This document shows positions 1 through 9,367 of a stretch of 64,000 nucleotides of DNA, one piece after another; position 1 is the first letter of the stretch; the number at the start of each line of letters is the position of its first letter. The position numbers and the translations under genes were made by a program. The DNA lies in the NCBI RefSeq assembly GCF_003465825.1, contig NZ_QSBV01000006.1, positions 1-64,000 of the forward strand, written 5' to 3'. The notes beneath the pieces are model-generated. The model did no database searches, was not told where the DNA came from, and saw nothing but the letters and a program-made list of their open reading frames with translations. Origin of the DNA: Collinsella sp. AF02-46-1. GTDB taxonomy: Bacteria > Actinomycetota > Coriobacteriia > Coriobacteriales > Coriobacteriaceae.

Positions 1-76
1 ATATGTCTCAGGCCCGCCCCCTCCGCCGCACACTGGGAACGCCACGTTGATGTCTGCTAAACCTTGCTCGCTCAGG

Positions 77-703
77 CTAATGACTTTGTTGGGGGTCCAC
101 TATTTGCTGGAGGGTGAACTTACATTGATGAGGCTCGCCTTCTGCTTGTAGCTTTGCCTCATCGAAATTGAAGATCATGATGGCGCAGTTGGGGAGTTTT
201 GTTGGGAGTTCGAAGTCCTCTGGGGCTGCAGCCTTGATGAATTGGCGGCTGGCGCTGCCATGGCTTACTGCTAGAAGGGTTTCGATACCATCGACGTCCA
301 TGATATTGGTGAGGGTGTCTATCATGCGCCCTTGCAGTGCCTGGCTTCCTTCTCCTCCGAATGGGATTAAGTCCTCGCCTGGATCCCAGACGTCGGTGGG
401 TAGCGCGTCGTGCGGGCCCTCTTCGAAGGTGCCGTAGCAGCGCTCGATAATGCCTTCGCAGGGCTCAACGTCAGCGTCTGCGCCGAGAAGCTCGGTTGCG
501 ACGAGCTGAGCTGTGTCCATGGCTCGGTCTAGAGGCGAAGAGACCACTTTATCGGGGACGACGCCGTGGCCCTTGAGCCATGCGGCTGCCATTCCCGCTT
601 GTTTGCGGCCCAGGTCGGTCAACGGTGAATCGCAGCGGCCCTGGACCAGCTTTTTGACGTTGAACTCCGTCTGACCGTGGCGGAGTAGGTATAGGCGCTT
701 CAT
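77..703 (-). CDS. Histidine phosphatase family protein
   Basis: A 208-residue protein of the phosphoglycerate-mutase-like histidine phosphatase superfamily, predicted to remove phosphate from a small metabolite or protein through a phosphohistidine intermediate. The N-terminal LRHGQTEFN motif gives the nucleophile His9 with Arg8. Arg60 (SSPLDRA), Glu87 (IIERCYG) and His148 (VSHGS) complete the usual catalytic pocket. It has no signal peptide, so it is cytosolic. The start is supported by GGGGAGAGC just before ATG. It lies 39 bp downstream of the cation transporter gene on the same strand. The substrate cannot be told from sequence; a cofactor-dependent mutase is less likely than a broad phosphatase. 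Confidence 0.9.
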   Translation of the reverse strand: MKRLYLLRHGQTEFNVKKLVQGRCDSPLTDLGRKQAGMAAAWLKGHGVVPDKVVSSPLDRAMDTAQLVATELLGADADVEPCEGIIERCYGTFEEGPHDALPTDVWDPGEDLIPFGGEGSQALQGRMIDTLTNIMDVDGIETLLAVSHGSASRQFIKAAAPEDFELPTKLPNCAIMIFNFDEAKLQAEGEPHQCKFTLQQIVDPQQSH

Positions 704-742
704 GCTCTCCCCTTCTGCATCAGTTGCTTTATCGGCTCGGCC

Positions 743-1897
743 CTACTCGTGGGTATGGCCGACATAGTCTTCGTCGATCGTGATCTTGGCAATCGACTTG
801 GGATATTCGGATTCGACACGTTTCGCCAACGCGTGCTTTAGGTCCTCGGCGCTCATCGCCAAATCCGAGGGACGTACGCAGTCAAAGATCACGTTGGTAT
901 GCGTGGGACCCGGAACACAGCGCAGGTCGTGAATCGAAAGGCGGCTATCGATCTCTTGAGCCATAGCGTTGATGCGCAGACGCATGCTCGCCACTTTGGG
1001 GTCGTCGGTCACGATGGGATCGTAATGGAGCGTGACGATCATTCCGTCTTCGTTTCTAAACGACTGCTCGATGTTATCGAGCGTGTCGTGACATTCCAGC
1101 GGGCTGGCCTCGGCTGCCATCTCGGCATGCGCGCTTGCGAACTTCCTGCCCGGGCCGTAGTCGTGAACCATCAGGTCGTGGACGCCCAAAACGCCGGGGT
1201 AGCTCATGATCTTGTCTCGAATGTGCTTGACCAGCTTAGGATCGGGCGCCTGGCCCAAAAGCGGGCTCACCGTATCCTGGATGAGTTCAAAGCCGCTCCA
1301 GCCAATATAGGCGCCAACGGCAAGGCCGACCCATGCATCAAGATTGATGTGCGTCACCTGCGAAACAATTGCGCACGCCAGCACAGCACCCGTGGCTAGG
1401 ACATCGTTCTTTGAGTCCTGAGCGGTCGCATGCAGCGTCTCGGACTCAATACGATCGCCGAGCTTTTGGTTGAGGGCCGCCATCCACAGCTTAACGACCA
1501 TCGAAAGCACAAGGACTGCCACCAGGGCAAGCGAGAACTCGACAGGTTCGGGGTGGATGATGCGCTCCACCGAGGACTTTACCAGTTCGAGGCCAATGAG
1601 CAGCACGAGCGCCGCCACGACTAGACCAGAGAGGTACTCGTAGCGACCGTGGCCGTAAGGATGCTCGGGGTCGGCGGGCTTACTCGCCAGCTTAAAGCCC
1701 AGCACGCTCACGATGTTTGAGCTTGCGTCGGATAAGTTGTTCATAGCGTCCGCCACGATCGAAACCAATCCCGACAGCACGCCAATTGCACCCTTCGCAG
1801 CACATAGCGCCACATTGGCGAGAATACACACCACGCCCGTCAACGTGCCCACGCGCGCACGGTCGCCCTGCGCACGCTTAACAATCCACTCGACCAT
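743..1897 (-). CDS. Cation diffusion facilitator (CDF) family transporter
   Basis: A 384-residue membrane protein that should export divalent metal ions (Zn, Fe, Mn or Co) by proton antiport. About six transmembrane helices fill the first 210 residues. Metal-site acidic residues appear as D50 and D57 (DAMNNLSDASSN), followed by the family signature HPYGHGRYEYL at 79-89. A second HxxxD site lies in HATAQDSKND near residue 160. The cytoplasmic C-terminal domain (about 215-384) ends in a second, partly duplicated CTD-like segment, so the protein is longer than the usual 290-310 residues. The metal is not predictable here. Confidence 0.93.
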   Translation of the reverse strand: MVEWIVKRAQGDRARVGTLTGVVCILANVALCAAKGAIGVLSGLVSIVADAMNNLSDASSNIVSVLGFKLASKPADPEHPYGHGRYEYLSGLVVAALVLLIGLELVKSSVERIIHPEPVEFSLALVAVLVLSMVVKLWMAALNQKLGDRIESETLHATAQDSKNDVLATGAVLACAIVSQVTHINLDAWVGLAVGAYIGWSGFELIQDTVSPLLGQAPDPKLVKHIRDKIMSYPGVLGVHDLMVHDYGPGRKFASAHAEMAAEASPLECHDTLDNIEQSFRNEDGMIVTLHYDPIVTDDPKVASMRLRINAMAQEIDSRLSIHDLRCVPGPTHTNVIFDCVRPSDLAMSAEDLKHALAKRVESEYPKSIAKITIDEDYVGHTHE

Positions 1898-1976
1898 CTA
1901 TATCCGCCCCCACGGTACTACCTATATATCTATTGCTCAAACGGATTGTAGTGTAGCCACTTTGTCCTCCAGATAC

Positions 1977-2009
1977 AAAAAGGCCGCAGCCCACACGGAC
2001 CACGGCCTT
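1977..2009 (-). terminator. Intrinsic terminator after the PTS EIIC gene
   Basis: On the minus strand a hairpin with AAGGCCG and CGGCCTT arms is followed by a run of T (AAAAA on the plus strand at 1977-1981). It lies 39 bp past the stop of the EIIC gene. Confidence 0.75.
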
Positions 2010-2047
2010 GGAATGTGGCAAAGGAATCGTCCTTGTGTCGCACAGGT

Positions 2048-3262
2048 TTATGCGTTTGCCTCGGCCACGCTCTTCGAGGTTTCGGGCAAATCGGCTCCGT
2101 CCCCCGTCACCTGCTCCTTCGCCGGCACCACGCCAAAGCAGTAGCTCAGCGCCGCAGACACCGCAAATGCCGTGCCACCGGCAGCGCAGCACCACAGCAG
2201 GTTCGAAATGCCGCCCGTGGCAAAGCCAATGACCATAAGGACATTCGTCATGCCGATGGTATAGGCCGTAACGTAGCCCACGGCCGCAACAAGGCCTCCG
2301 ACGGCGCCGCCAATGGCCATGCATGTCAGACACCTGCCATATTTAAAGCCGCAGCCGTACAGCGCCGGCTCGCTTACGCCGCCAAGCACGCCCGAGATCG
2401 AATAGCCCAGCATGAGCGCCTTCTCGTCCTTATCCGCAACGCGGAGCGACGCGCCAAAGGGCATACCCCAAACGGCGAACGTTGCCATCGTCGCGGCGAT
2501 CAGGATGCACGAATCCGTTCCCACACTCATAAACTGCGCATAGGCGAGCGATAGGACAACGTTGCTGACACCCGCGATCTTAAGAAACTCCCAGCCCGCG
2601 GCAAGCCCCATGAGCGTGAGCAGCGACACGATGCCACCGGAATTGCCAAGCATAAACATAAGCTGTCCCAACAGCATGCCCAGATAGCTGCCTGCCGGCG
2701 CCGTAACACACAGCGACACCGGAACCATGACAAGCATGGTTGCAAACGGTACAAAAGAAAACGCCACAGCCTGAGGGATAGTGCGCTTAAAGAAACGCTC
2801 CACCTGCCATAGCACGGGCACCGAGATGAGAACCGGAATAACAGTCGTCGTGTAATCGTTGACCGGCGCGGGAAGTAGACCATACACGAAAGTCATCGAT
2901 GCCCCCGTCGTCGATGCGGCATCAACGAGCTTAAGCAGATCGGGCACAATCAATACGCCGCCCAGCATCATGCCCAGCTGCTCCGAGCAACCGAGCTGGC
3001 GGGCAGCGGCCCAACCAAGATAGATGGGCAAAAAGTAATAGCCGGCGTTATACAGCCAGCTGTAAAACAGGCGATAGATTTCGGAATCGGCAGGCCATAG
3101 ACCAAGCATGCCTTCGCCCATAATGACGGCAACGGTGCGGAACAGCGCCGCGCAGACAATAAACGGCAACGCCGACATCATGCTTTTGGACAGATAGTCC
3201 ACCACGGCCATGGCGTTTGATGAAACCGTCGTTGTAAACGAGGTGTTAGAAACTTGTGACAT
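2048..3262 (-). CDS. PTS transporter subunit EIIC, stand-alone
   Basis: A 404-residue sugar permease domain of the glucose/beta-glucoside EIIC superfamily. It has about ten hydrophobic helices and the substrate-loop motif GGVSEPALYG, equivalent to GITEPAIYG in BglF-type permeases. It has no attached EIIB (no phosphorylatable Cys domain) or EIIA, and neither is encoded next to it, so it must use partners encoded elsewhere or has another role. The start at MSQVSNTS is chosen because GGAAAGGCG precedes this ATG and the upstream in-frame extension overlaps accDA. It starts 40 bp after the accDA stop, so read-through from the fatty-acid operon is possible, through the palindrome at 3278-3308. Confidence 0.85.
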   Translation of the reverse strand: MSQVSNTSFTTTVSSNAMAVVDYLSKSMMSALPFIVCAALFRTVAVIMGEGMLGLWPADSEIYRLFYSWLYNAGYYFLPIYLGWAAARQLGCSEQLGMMLGGVLIVPDLLKLVDAASTTGASMTFVYGLLPAPVNDYTTTVIPVLISVPVLWQVERFFKRTIPQAVAFSFVPFATMLVMVPVSLCVTAPAGSYLGMLLGQLMFMLGNSGGIVSLLTLMGLAAGWEFLKIAGVSNVVLSLAYAQFMSVGTDSCILIAATMATFAVWGMPFGASLRVADKDEKALMLGYSISGVLGGVSEPALYGCGFKYGRCLTCMAIGGAVGGLVAAVGYVTAYTIGMTNVLMVIGFATGGISNLLWCCAAGGTAFAVSAALSYCFGVVPAKEQVTGDGADLPETSKSVAEANA

Positions 3263-3277
3263 GGAACGCCTTTCCCA

Positions 3278-3308
3278 ATGTGACATGCGGACTGTCCCTT
3301 TGTCACAT
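3278..3308. repeat. Short palindrome overlapping the accDA stop codon
   Basis: ATGTGACA (3278-3285) and TGTCACAT (3301-3308) form a perfect 8-bp inverted repeat. The loop contains GGGACAG, a heptamer that recurs in the loops of other intergenic hairpins here. The TGA stop of accDA is part of the palindrome. Confidence 0.55.
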
Positions 3309-5027
3309 CGTGCGGTACTGACCGATTGCGCGGTACTTTTCGTAGCGGAGGTTTGTGAGGGTCGCGGCGTCGAGCTGCCCAAGCGTATCGAAGGCATCAA
3401 ATGCCGAGGACATGACGACACCGGCGATCTCCTCATGCGACAGGCCCCTATCGTCAACAATGCCGTCGATGATGCCGAGCGCCAACAGATCGGGGGCCGT
3501 GAGCTTAAGCGCCTCAGCGGCCTCATTCGCGCGCTCGGTATCCTTCCACAGGATCGACGCACAGGCCTCGGGGCTCACGACCGAATAGGCCGAGCTCGAG
3601 AGCATCAGGATGCGGTCGGCCACGGACAGCGCCAGCGCGCCACCAGAGCCGCCCTCGCCTGTCACCACCGAGACAATCGGCGTCTTAAGGCCGCTCATCT
3701 CCATGAGATTCTGGGCAATCGCCTCGCCCTGGCCGCGCTCCTCGGCACCGATGCCGCAAAACGCGCCCGAAGTATCAACCAGGCACAGAACCGGCCGACC
3801 AAATTTCTCGGCTTGGTGCATCAGGCGACGTGCCTTGCGGTAGCCCTCGGGATGTGCCATACCAAAGTTGCGACGCATGCGCTCTTTGGTCGTGGTACCG
3901 CGCTCGATGGCGATAACCGTCACGGGTCGCCCGTCTTTCCAGCCGATGCCGCCCACCACGGCAGCATCGTCGCCAAAGTAGCGGTCGCCGTGCAGCTCTA
4001 CGAATCCGTCGAGACCCAACGAGATCATCTCGCCTGCCGTGGCGCGGTTCGCCGAGCGAGTCTGTTTGACGATTTCGAGCGCGCTTTTTGGTGCGGCCGA
4101 GCGCTTAAACAAGTGTCCCAGCTTTTTGTCGCGACGACCCGTATGCACGATCTCATGCGGTGCCCCCAGGCCGGGCGCGTGCCCTTCGTGCAGCGCCAGC
4201 AGCTCGCCTACCGTGAGCGCAATCTCACCACGCGGAACAACGGCATCGCAAAAGCCGTGCTCCAGCAAAAACTCGGAACGCTGGAATCCCTTGGGCAGAC
4301 GCTTGTGCATGTTCTGCTCGATCACGCGCGGGCCGGCAAATGCTGTCAGGGCATCGGGCTCGGCCAGGATAATGTCGCCCTCCATGGCAAAGCTCGCGGT
4401 TACGCCTCCGGTCGTGGGGTCGGTGAGCACCGTGATGTACAGGCCGCCCGCCTCGCTGTGGCGCCTAACCGCCGCAGAAATCTTGGCCATCTGCATGAGC
4501 GAGGTCACGCCCTCCTGCATGCGGGCGCCGCCCGATACGGTAAAGCCAACGACCGGCAGCCCCAACTCGGCCGCGCGCTCAAAGACACGACAGATCTTCT
4601 CGCCCACCACGGAGCCCATTGAGCCCATCATAAAGTTGGCATCCATAAAGAAGAGCGCGGTATCGCAGCCGCAGATTTTGCCCCTGCCGCACACAACGGC
4701 ATCGCGCTCGCCCGAACGCTCGCTCACGCTCTTAAGCTTGTCGGCATAACCGGGAAACGAGAGGAAGTCCTTCGACGCCAGATTGGCATCCCATTCCTCA
4801 AAGGTACCCGCGTCGACCGTCATGCGCATGCGCGCGCGACCGCTCACGCGAAAGTGTTTGCCGCAACGAGGGCAGACCTCGAGGTTGTCGTGCAGGCGCG
4901 CCTCATCGATCACACGGCGGCACTCCGGGCATTTGACAAACACGTGGCGCGCGGGGAACTCGGCGCACGACTCGGTTATCGGCCCCTCAAGGACATTGAC
5001 CGTCTTCGCTTTTCTATTCATCAGCAT
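3303..5027 (-). CDS. accDA: Acetyl-CoA carboxylase carboxyltransferase, fused beta-alpha subunits
   Basis: A 574-residue fusion of the two carboxyltransferase subunits, which transfers CO2 from carboxybiotin on AccB to acetyl-CoA to give malonyl-CoA. Residues 1-285 are AccD-like with a four-cysteine zinc finger (C33, C36, C52, C55). Residues 300-574 are AccA-like (DTSGAFCGIGAEERGQGEAI and the GEGGSGGALAL oxyanion region). In E. coli these are separate proteins; the fusion is a known variant in some actinobacteria and archaea. Its start overlaps the end of accC by 14 bp, implying translational coupling. It is the last acc/fab gene of the operon. Confidence 0.95.
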   Translation of the reverse strand: MLMNRKAKTVNVLEGPITESCAEFPARHVFVKCPECRRVIDEARLHDNLEVCPRCGKHFRVSGRARMRMTVDAGTFEEWDANLASKDFLSFPGYADKLKSVSERSGERDAVVCGRGKICGCDTALFFMDANFMMGSMGSVVGEKICRVFERAAELGLPVVGFTVSGGARMQEGVTSLMQMAKISAAVRRHSEAGGLYITVLTDPTTGGVTASFAMEGDIILAEPDALTAFAGPRVIEQNMHKRLPKGFQRSEFLLEHGFCDAVVPRGEIALTVGELLALHEGHAPGLGAPHEIVHTGRRDKKLGHLFKRSAAPKSALEIVKQTRSANRATAGEMISLGLDGFVELHGDRYFGDDAAVVGGIGWKDGRPVTVIAIERGTTTKERMRRNFGMAHPEGYRKARRLMHQAEKFGRPVLCLVDTSGAFCGIGAEERGQGEAIAQNLMEMSGLKTPIVSVVTGEGGSGGALALSVADRILMLSSSAYSVVSPEACASILWKDTERANEAAEALKLTAPDLLALGIIDGIVDDRGLSHEEIAGVVMSSAFDAFDTLGQLDAATLTNLRYEKYRAIGQYRTM

Positions 5028-6357
5028 AGAGATGCCCCATCAGATCGGTGTGATACATGCCCGACAAAAACTCGTCGTTTGCCAGCACGTCGAGCTGAAG
5101 CTCGCTATTTTCGCTCACGCCCTCAATCACGAGCTCGCCCAGGGCCGAGCGCATCTTGCGAATGGCACCGTCACGCGTGGGCGCGCACACGATGAGCTTG
5201 CCGAGCATGGAGTCGTAGTACGGCGGAACTTTCGCTCCGGTAAACATGGCGGAATCCCAGCGCACGCGCGGACCACCCGGCACACGCAACGCGGTGACCG
5301 TTCCACATGACGGTAGAAAGTCCGGCGTTTCGGCATTGATGCGGCACTCCATGGCGTGGTTGCGGACCGGTACGTCCTCCTGCTCAAAGGGCAGAGGCTG
5401 GCCGGCAGCCACGCGCAGCTGCCACTTAACCAGGTCGGTATCGGTCACAAACTCCGTAACCGGATGCTCCACCTGCAAGCGCGTGTTCATTTCCATAAAG
5501 TAGAAATTGCCGTCATCTGAGTACAAAAACTCGATGGTGCCAGCGCCCTCATAGCCAACGGCACGAGCCAGGTCGCGCGCGGCCTTGTGCATGCGCGCGC
5601 GAATATCATCGCGTCCGTCGAGGCACGGCGCGGGGCTCTCCTCGATCAGCTTTTGGTTGCGGCGCTGCACCGAGCACTCGCGCTCGCCGAGCGAAAACAC
5701 ATGGCCCTGCTTATCGGCCATAATCTGTACCTCAACGTGATGCGCCGGCGCAACGAACTTCTCCATGTAGCACTCGCCGTCGCCAAAAACGGCCTCACCC
5801 TCGGCACGCGCCTCGCTGAACGCCTTTGCCGCATCTTCCACGCGCTCGACCTTGCGAATACCGCGACCGCCGCCGCCCGCGCGCGCCTTAATAAGCACGG
5901 GGCAGCCGATGCGCTCGGCCTCGGCCGTTGCTTCCTCGGGGCTTTTGAGCAAATCGCAGCCCGGCACGATGGGCACGCCCGCAGCAGCGGCCGTTCGGCG
6001 TGCGGCGTCCTTGTCGCCCATGCTGTCGATCACCTCGGCCGAAGGACCGACAAACGCCAGACCGAACTTGTCGCAGTCGCGCACGAAGCTCGACTTCTCG
6101 GAAAAGAAGCCATAGCCGGGATGAATTGCCTTAGCTCCCGACTTTACGGCACAGGTGAGCACGGCATCGTCGTTGAGGTAGCTCTCGGCAAGACGCGGGC
6201 CGCCGATGCAATACGCCTCGTCGGCAAGCTGCACGTGTAGCGCGTCCGCATCGGCCGTGGAATAAACGGCGACGGTCTTGATGCCCATATCGCGGCACGC
6301 GCGGATAACACGGACCGCGACTTCGCCGCGGTTGGCGATGAGCACTTTGTCGAACAT
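5014..6357 (-). CDS. accC: Acetyl-CoA carboxylase, biotin carboxylase subunit
   Basis: A 447-residue ATP-grasp enzyme that carboxylates the biotin on AccB using ATP and bicarbonate. The N-terminal MFDKVLIANRGEVAVRVIRA is diagnostic. The glycine-rich ATP loop (KARAGGGGRGIRKV) and the catalytic segment EMNTRLQVEHPVTE are intact. The ATG at 6357 is chosen because the family always begins MFxKVLIANRGE and an AAGGAAGG-type ribosome site precedes it; a longer upstream reading would run into fabZ. It lies 10 bp after fabZ and overlaps accDA. Confidence 0.97.
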   Translation of the reverse strand: MFDKVLIANRGEVAVRVIRACRDMGIKTVAVYSTADADALHVQLADEAYCIGGPRLAESYLNDDAVLTCAVKSGAKAIHPGYGFFSEKSSFVRDCDKFGLAFVGPSAEVIDSMGDKDAARRTAAAAGVPIVPGCDLLKSPEEATAEAERIGCPVLIKARAGGGGRGIRKVERVEDAAKAFSEARAEGEAVFGDGECYMEKFVAPAHHVEVQIMADKQGHVFSLGERECSVQRRNQKLIEESPAPCLDGRDDIRARMHKAARDLARAVGYEGAGTIEFLYSDDGNFYFMEMNTRLQVEHPVTEFVTDTDLVKWQLRVAAGQPLPFEQEDVPVRNHAMECRINAETPDFLPSCGTVTALRVPGGPRVRWDSAMFTGAKVPPYYDSMLGKLIVCAPTRDGAIRKMRSALGELVIEGVSENSELQLDVLANDEFLSGMYHTDLMGHLYADE

Positions 6358-6367
6358 GGAGCCTTCC

Positions 6368-6790
6368 TTAACTTTCGTGCATGAGTGCAAAAGACATATC
6401 GGCGCGGCAGCAAACCTCACCGTTGACGCTCGCAGTACCCGTCGCAAAGCGGAACGGCCCGCGCGCACGCGTGATGGAGCACACTAGATCCACCGTGTCG
6501 CCCGGGCGCACCGGACGCTTAAAGCGCACCTTGTCCAGACTCGTGTAGAACGGCGTCGCGCCGCGCGCCTCCTCATCGCCCATCAGCAGTACGCAGCAGT
6601 TCTGGGCGAGCATCTCGCACTGAATCACGCCGGGAACGACCGGGTTTCCCGGAAAATGTCCCTGCAAAAAGTACTCGTCGCCTGTAATCGTGATCTTGCC
6701 GTGGGCCTCGTCGCCCACCAGCTCGGCTTCGTCGAGCAAAAGCATCGGCTCGCGATGCGGTAACAGCTTCTTGAGCTCTTCTTTGTTCAT
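6368..6790 (-). CDS. fabZ: 3-hydroxyacyl-ACP dehydratase FabZ
   Basis: A 140-residue single hot-dog-fold dehydratase removing water from 3-hydroxyacyl-ACP in the elongation cycle. The motif GHFPGNPVVPGVIQCEMLAQ holds the catalytic His and Glu. The ATG at 6790 is preferred because TAGGTG lies at good distance; a GTG three codons upstream is an alternative. It is placed between accB and accC, 9 bp from accB, so the carboxylase and elongation genes are interleaved in one transcript. Confidence 0.95.
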   Translation of the reverse strand: MNKEELKKLLPHREPMLLLDEAELVGDEAHGKITITGDEYFLQGHFPGNPVVPGVIQCEMLAQNCCVLLMGDEEARGATPFYTSLDKVRFKRPVRPGDTVDLVCSITRARGPFRFATGTASVNGEVCCRADMSFALMHES

Positions 6791-6799
6791 GGATATCAC

Positions 6800-7273
6800 C
6801 TATCCGATCCTCATGAGGCAGCTGCCAAACTCCACGAGGTCGCCGTCGGCCACGCAGATCTCGAGCACCTCACCGTCTGCCTCGGCCGTCACCTCGTTGA
6901 GAACCTTCATGGCCTCGATGATGCAGAGGGTCTCGCCGGCCTTGACCTTGGAGCCCACGCGCACAAATGGCTCGTCGCCCGGCGCAGGGGCAGCATAGAA
7001 GACGCCCACCATGGGAGCAGTCACCTCGGTGCCCTTGGGCTCCGGCGCGGCGGCAGGTGTCTGCGTGGCGGGTTCCGGTGCGGCAGGCGCGACTGTGGGA
7101 GCTGCAACTTGAGCGGCCATGGCGCTCGGCATAGGCATGGGCACGGCAACCGGCTGCGCCACACTCGCGCGCTCGAGTTCGACCGCGGTGCCATCGGGCT
7201 CCTCAACACGTACGCGCGTGAGGCCGCGGTCCTCCATCACATCGGCTATCTCGGCAAGTCTTTTGGAATCCAT
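6800..7273 (-). CDS. accB: Biotin carboxyl carrier protein of acetyl-CoA carboxylase
   Basis: A 157-residue carrier protein. After a short N-terminal helix region comes an Ala/Pro-rich flexible linker (about 40-82), then the biotinyl domain with EAMKV, where Lys123 is the expected biotinylation site. It shuttles carboxybiotin between AccC and AccDA. The ligase that attaches biotin is probably encoded by birA at 12654-13430, divergent from the same operon. Confidence 0.96.
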   Translation of the reverse strand: MDSKRLAEIADVMEDRGLTRVRVEEPDGTAVELERASVAQPVAVPMPMPSAMAAQVAAPTVAPAAPEPATQTPAAAPEPKGTEVTAPMVGVFYAAPAPGDEPFVRVGSKVKAGETLCIIEAMKVLNEVTAEADGEVLEICVADGDLVEFGSCLMRIG

Positions 7274-7276
7274 GCT

Positions 7277-8524
7277 CTAGCTCCTCGTATATCTACGCAG
7301 CGCGATGGCGGCGTTGTGCCCGCCAAAGCCCAGGTTGGTCGAAAGCGCCCAGGTAAGGTCGGCGCGAACCGCTCGATTGGGCGTGTAATCAAGATCGCAG
7401 GCGGAATCGGGCGTGTGGTAGTTAATGGTCGGCGGCACCACGCCCTGCTCGAGTGCCATGGCGCAGGCCATGACCTCGATGGCCCCCGTGGCACCGATCA
7501 TGTGCCCCGTCATCGACTTGGTCGACGAGACATGTGCGGCGCGCGCCGCGTCCTCGCCGAGCGCTCGCTTAATGCCCGCCGTCTCGGACGAATCATTAAG
7601 CTTGGTCGAGGTGCCGTGGGCATTGATGTAGAGGCCCTCGGAAGGCTTGACGTCGCCCTCGGCCACCGCCAGCGATATCGCGCGGGCAATGCCGGCAGCC
7701 TCGGGATCGGGACTCGTGATGTGATAAGCATCATCGGTGTTGCCGTAGCCCACGACCTCGGCATAAATGTGCGCACCGCGCGCCTGCGCATGTTCCATGC
7801 TCTCGAGTACCAGCACGCAAGCGCCCTCGCCCATCACAAAGCCGTCGCGGTCTGCATCGAACGGGCGGCAAGCCGTCGCAGGATCGGGGTTGGTGGTCAA
7901 TGCGCGGCAGGACGTAAAGCCCGCAACGGCATCGGGGATAATTGCGGCCTCGGCGCCGCCCGCGAGGATCGCGTCGGCATAGCCGTGCTTGATGGCGCGG
8001 AACGCCTCACCCACCGCATGGGCAGAAGTCGCGCAGGCAGTCACGACGGGTAGGGTCGGGCCCTTTGCCTTATGGCGAATCGCGATGTTGCCCGAAGCCA
8101 TGTTGGGAATCATCATCGCGATCATGTAAGGCGATGCGCGACGAGGCCCCCGATCGGCGATCGCGTGGACGTTGTCGACGAGTGTCTGCATGCCGCCCAC
8201 ACCCGAGCCCACGTAGACGCCCAGGCGCTCTCGATCGATGGCGCCTTCGACATCAAAGCCCGCATCGTGCATGGCCTCGTCCGAAGCCGCCATCGCAAAC
8301 TGAACGCAGGGGTCGAGATGCTTGGCGTCGCGCTTGCCAAAGTACTCGTTGCCGTCAAAGCCCTTGACCTCGGCCGCCACCTTGACAGCAAACGCATCCG
8401 TATCGAAGTGCGTGATCGGGCCGATACCGCACGTGCCGGCGCACATAGCCGCCCAGGTGGCAAGCGCGGTGTTGCCGAGCGGCGATACGGCACCGATGCC
8501 GGTGATTGCAACTCTCTGTTCCAT
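7277..8524 (-). CDS. fabF: Beta-ketoacyl-ACP synthase II
   Basis: A 415-residue condensing enzyme that elongates acyl-ACP with malonyl-ACP. The Cys-His-His triad is seen: Cys in VTACATSAHAVGEA, His in NAHGTSTKLND, His in SMTGHMIGATG. The N-terminal RVAITGIGAVSPLG is typical. The ATG before EQRVAITG is chosen because GAGGAG lies 7 nt upstream; a TTG six codons earlier is possible. It is separated by only 3 bp from accB. FabF together with FabH appears to be the only condensing set here. Confidence 0.96.
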   Translation of the reverse strand: MEQRVAITGIGAVSPLGNTALATWAAMCAGTCGIGPITHFDTDAFAVKVAAEVKGFDGNEYFGKRDAKHLDPCVQFAMAASDEAMHDAGFDVEGAIDRERLGVYVGSGVGGMQTLVDNVHAIADRGPRRASPYMIAMMIPNMASGNIAIRHKAKGPTLPVVTACATSAHAVGEAFRAIKHGYADAILAGGAEAAIIPDAVAGFTSCRALTTNPDPATACRPFDADRDGFVMGEGACVLVLESMEHAQARGAHIYAEVVGYGNTDDAYHITSPDPEAAGIARAISLAVAEGDVKPSEGLYINAHGTSTKLNDSSETAGIKRALGEDAARAAHVSSTKSMTGHMIGATGAIEVMACAMALEQGVVPPTINYHTPDSACDLDYTPNRAVRADLTWALSTNLGFGGHNAAIALRRYTRS

Positions 8525-8563
8525 CATGGTCTCCTCATCCAAGCCGTTCTTCGGCCCTGATTT

Positions 8564-9337
8564 CTACATCGCCATTCCGCCGTCGACGCGTATGACTTCA
8601 CCCGTAATGTAGGCAGCCGCATCGCTCGCCAAAAAGCGCACCACGCCGGCCACTTCCTCGGGGCGCGCCATGCGCTTAAGGGGAATCTGCTCCTCGGTTG
8701 CCGCGCGAACCTTCTCCGAGAGCTTTGACGTCATATCCGTCTCGACAAACCCCGGGGCGACCGCGTTCACTCGTACGCCGCGGGGTGCAAGCTCGCGCGC
8801 TACCGCCTTGGTCAGGCCAATCACGCCCGCCTTGGAGGCAGCGTAATTAGCCTGTCCGGCGTTGCCCATCAGGCCCACAACCGAGCTCATGTTGACGACG
8901 CAGCCGCCACGCTGGCGCATAAAGGTCTTAGTGAGCGCGCGCGTCATGTTAAACGTTCCTTTAAGATTGACATCGAGCACGCGATCGAAGGCGTCATCGC
9001 CCATGCGCATGAGCAGGCCATCGCGGGTGATGCCAGCGTTGTTGACAAGCGCCCAAATGGACCCAAAGTCGTTGAGGACCGCTTCCACGCACGCGTTGAC
9101 GGCAGCGGGATCGGCCACGTCGCATTGATATGCGCGCACCGTGGCGCCAGACGCCTCGCAGGCTTCGCACGTCTCGCGCGCCGCATCGACGCTGCCGGCA
9201 TAGACGACGGCGATATCAAAGCCGTCCTCCGCCAGACCGACAGCGCAGGCGCGGCCGATACCCCGCGAGCCGCCCGTGACCAGTGCCACGCGACGTGAGT
9301 CGTTGCGCTCGAGCGCGCCGTTGTTCAAGTTGCCCAT
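8564..9337 (-). CDS. fabG: 3-oxoacyl-ACP reductase
   Basis: A 257-residue short-chain dehydrogenase reducing 3-oxoacyl-ACP with NADPH. The cofactor motif TGGSRGIGRA is near residue 21, NNAG near 99, and the catalytic Ser-Tyr-Lys is in NMSSVVG and YAASKAG. The C-terminal VDGGMAM ending is typical of FabG. The N-terminal extension of about 15 residues before RRVALVTGG is longer than usual, but AAAGGA sits correctly upstream of this ATG. It is part of the fab operon, downstream of fabD. Confidence 0.95.
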   Translation of the reverse strand: MGNLNNGALERNDSRRVALVTGGSRGIGRACAVGLAEDGFDIAVVYAGSVDAARETCEACEASGATVRAYQCDVADPAAVNACVEAVLNDFGSIWALVNNAGITRDGLLMRMGDDAFDRVLDVNLKGTFNMTRALTKTFMRQRGGCVVNMSSVVGLMGNAGQANYAASKAGVIGLTKAVARELAPRGVRVNAVAPGFVETDMTSKLSEKVRAATEEQIPLKRMARPEEVAGVVRFLASDAAAYITGEVIRVDGGMAM

Positions 9338-9367
9338 GTCATTCCTTTCGGGTTTCAGCCCTATGGA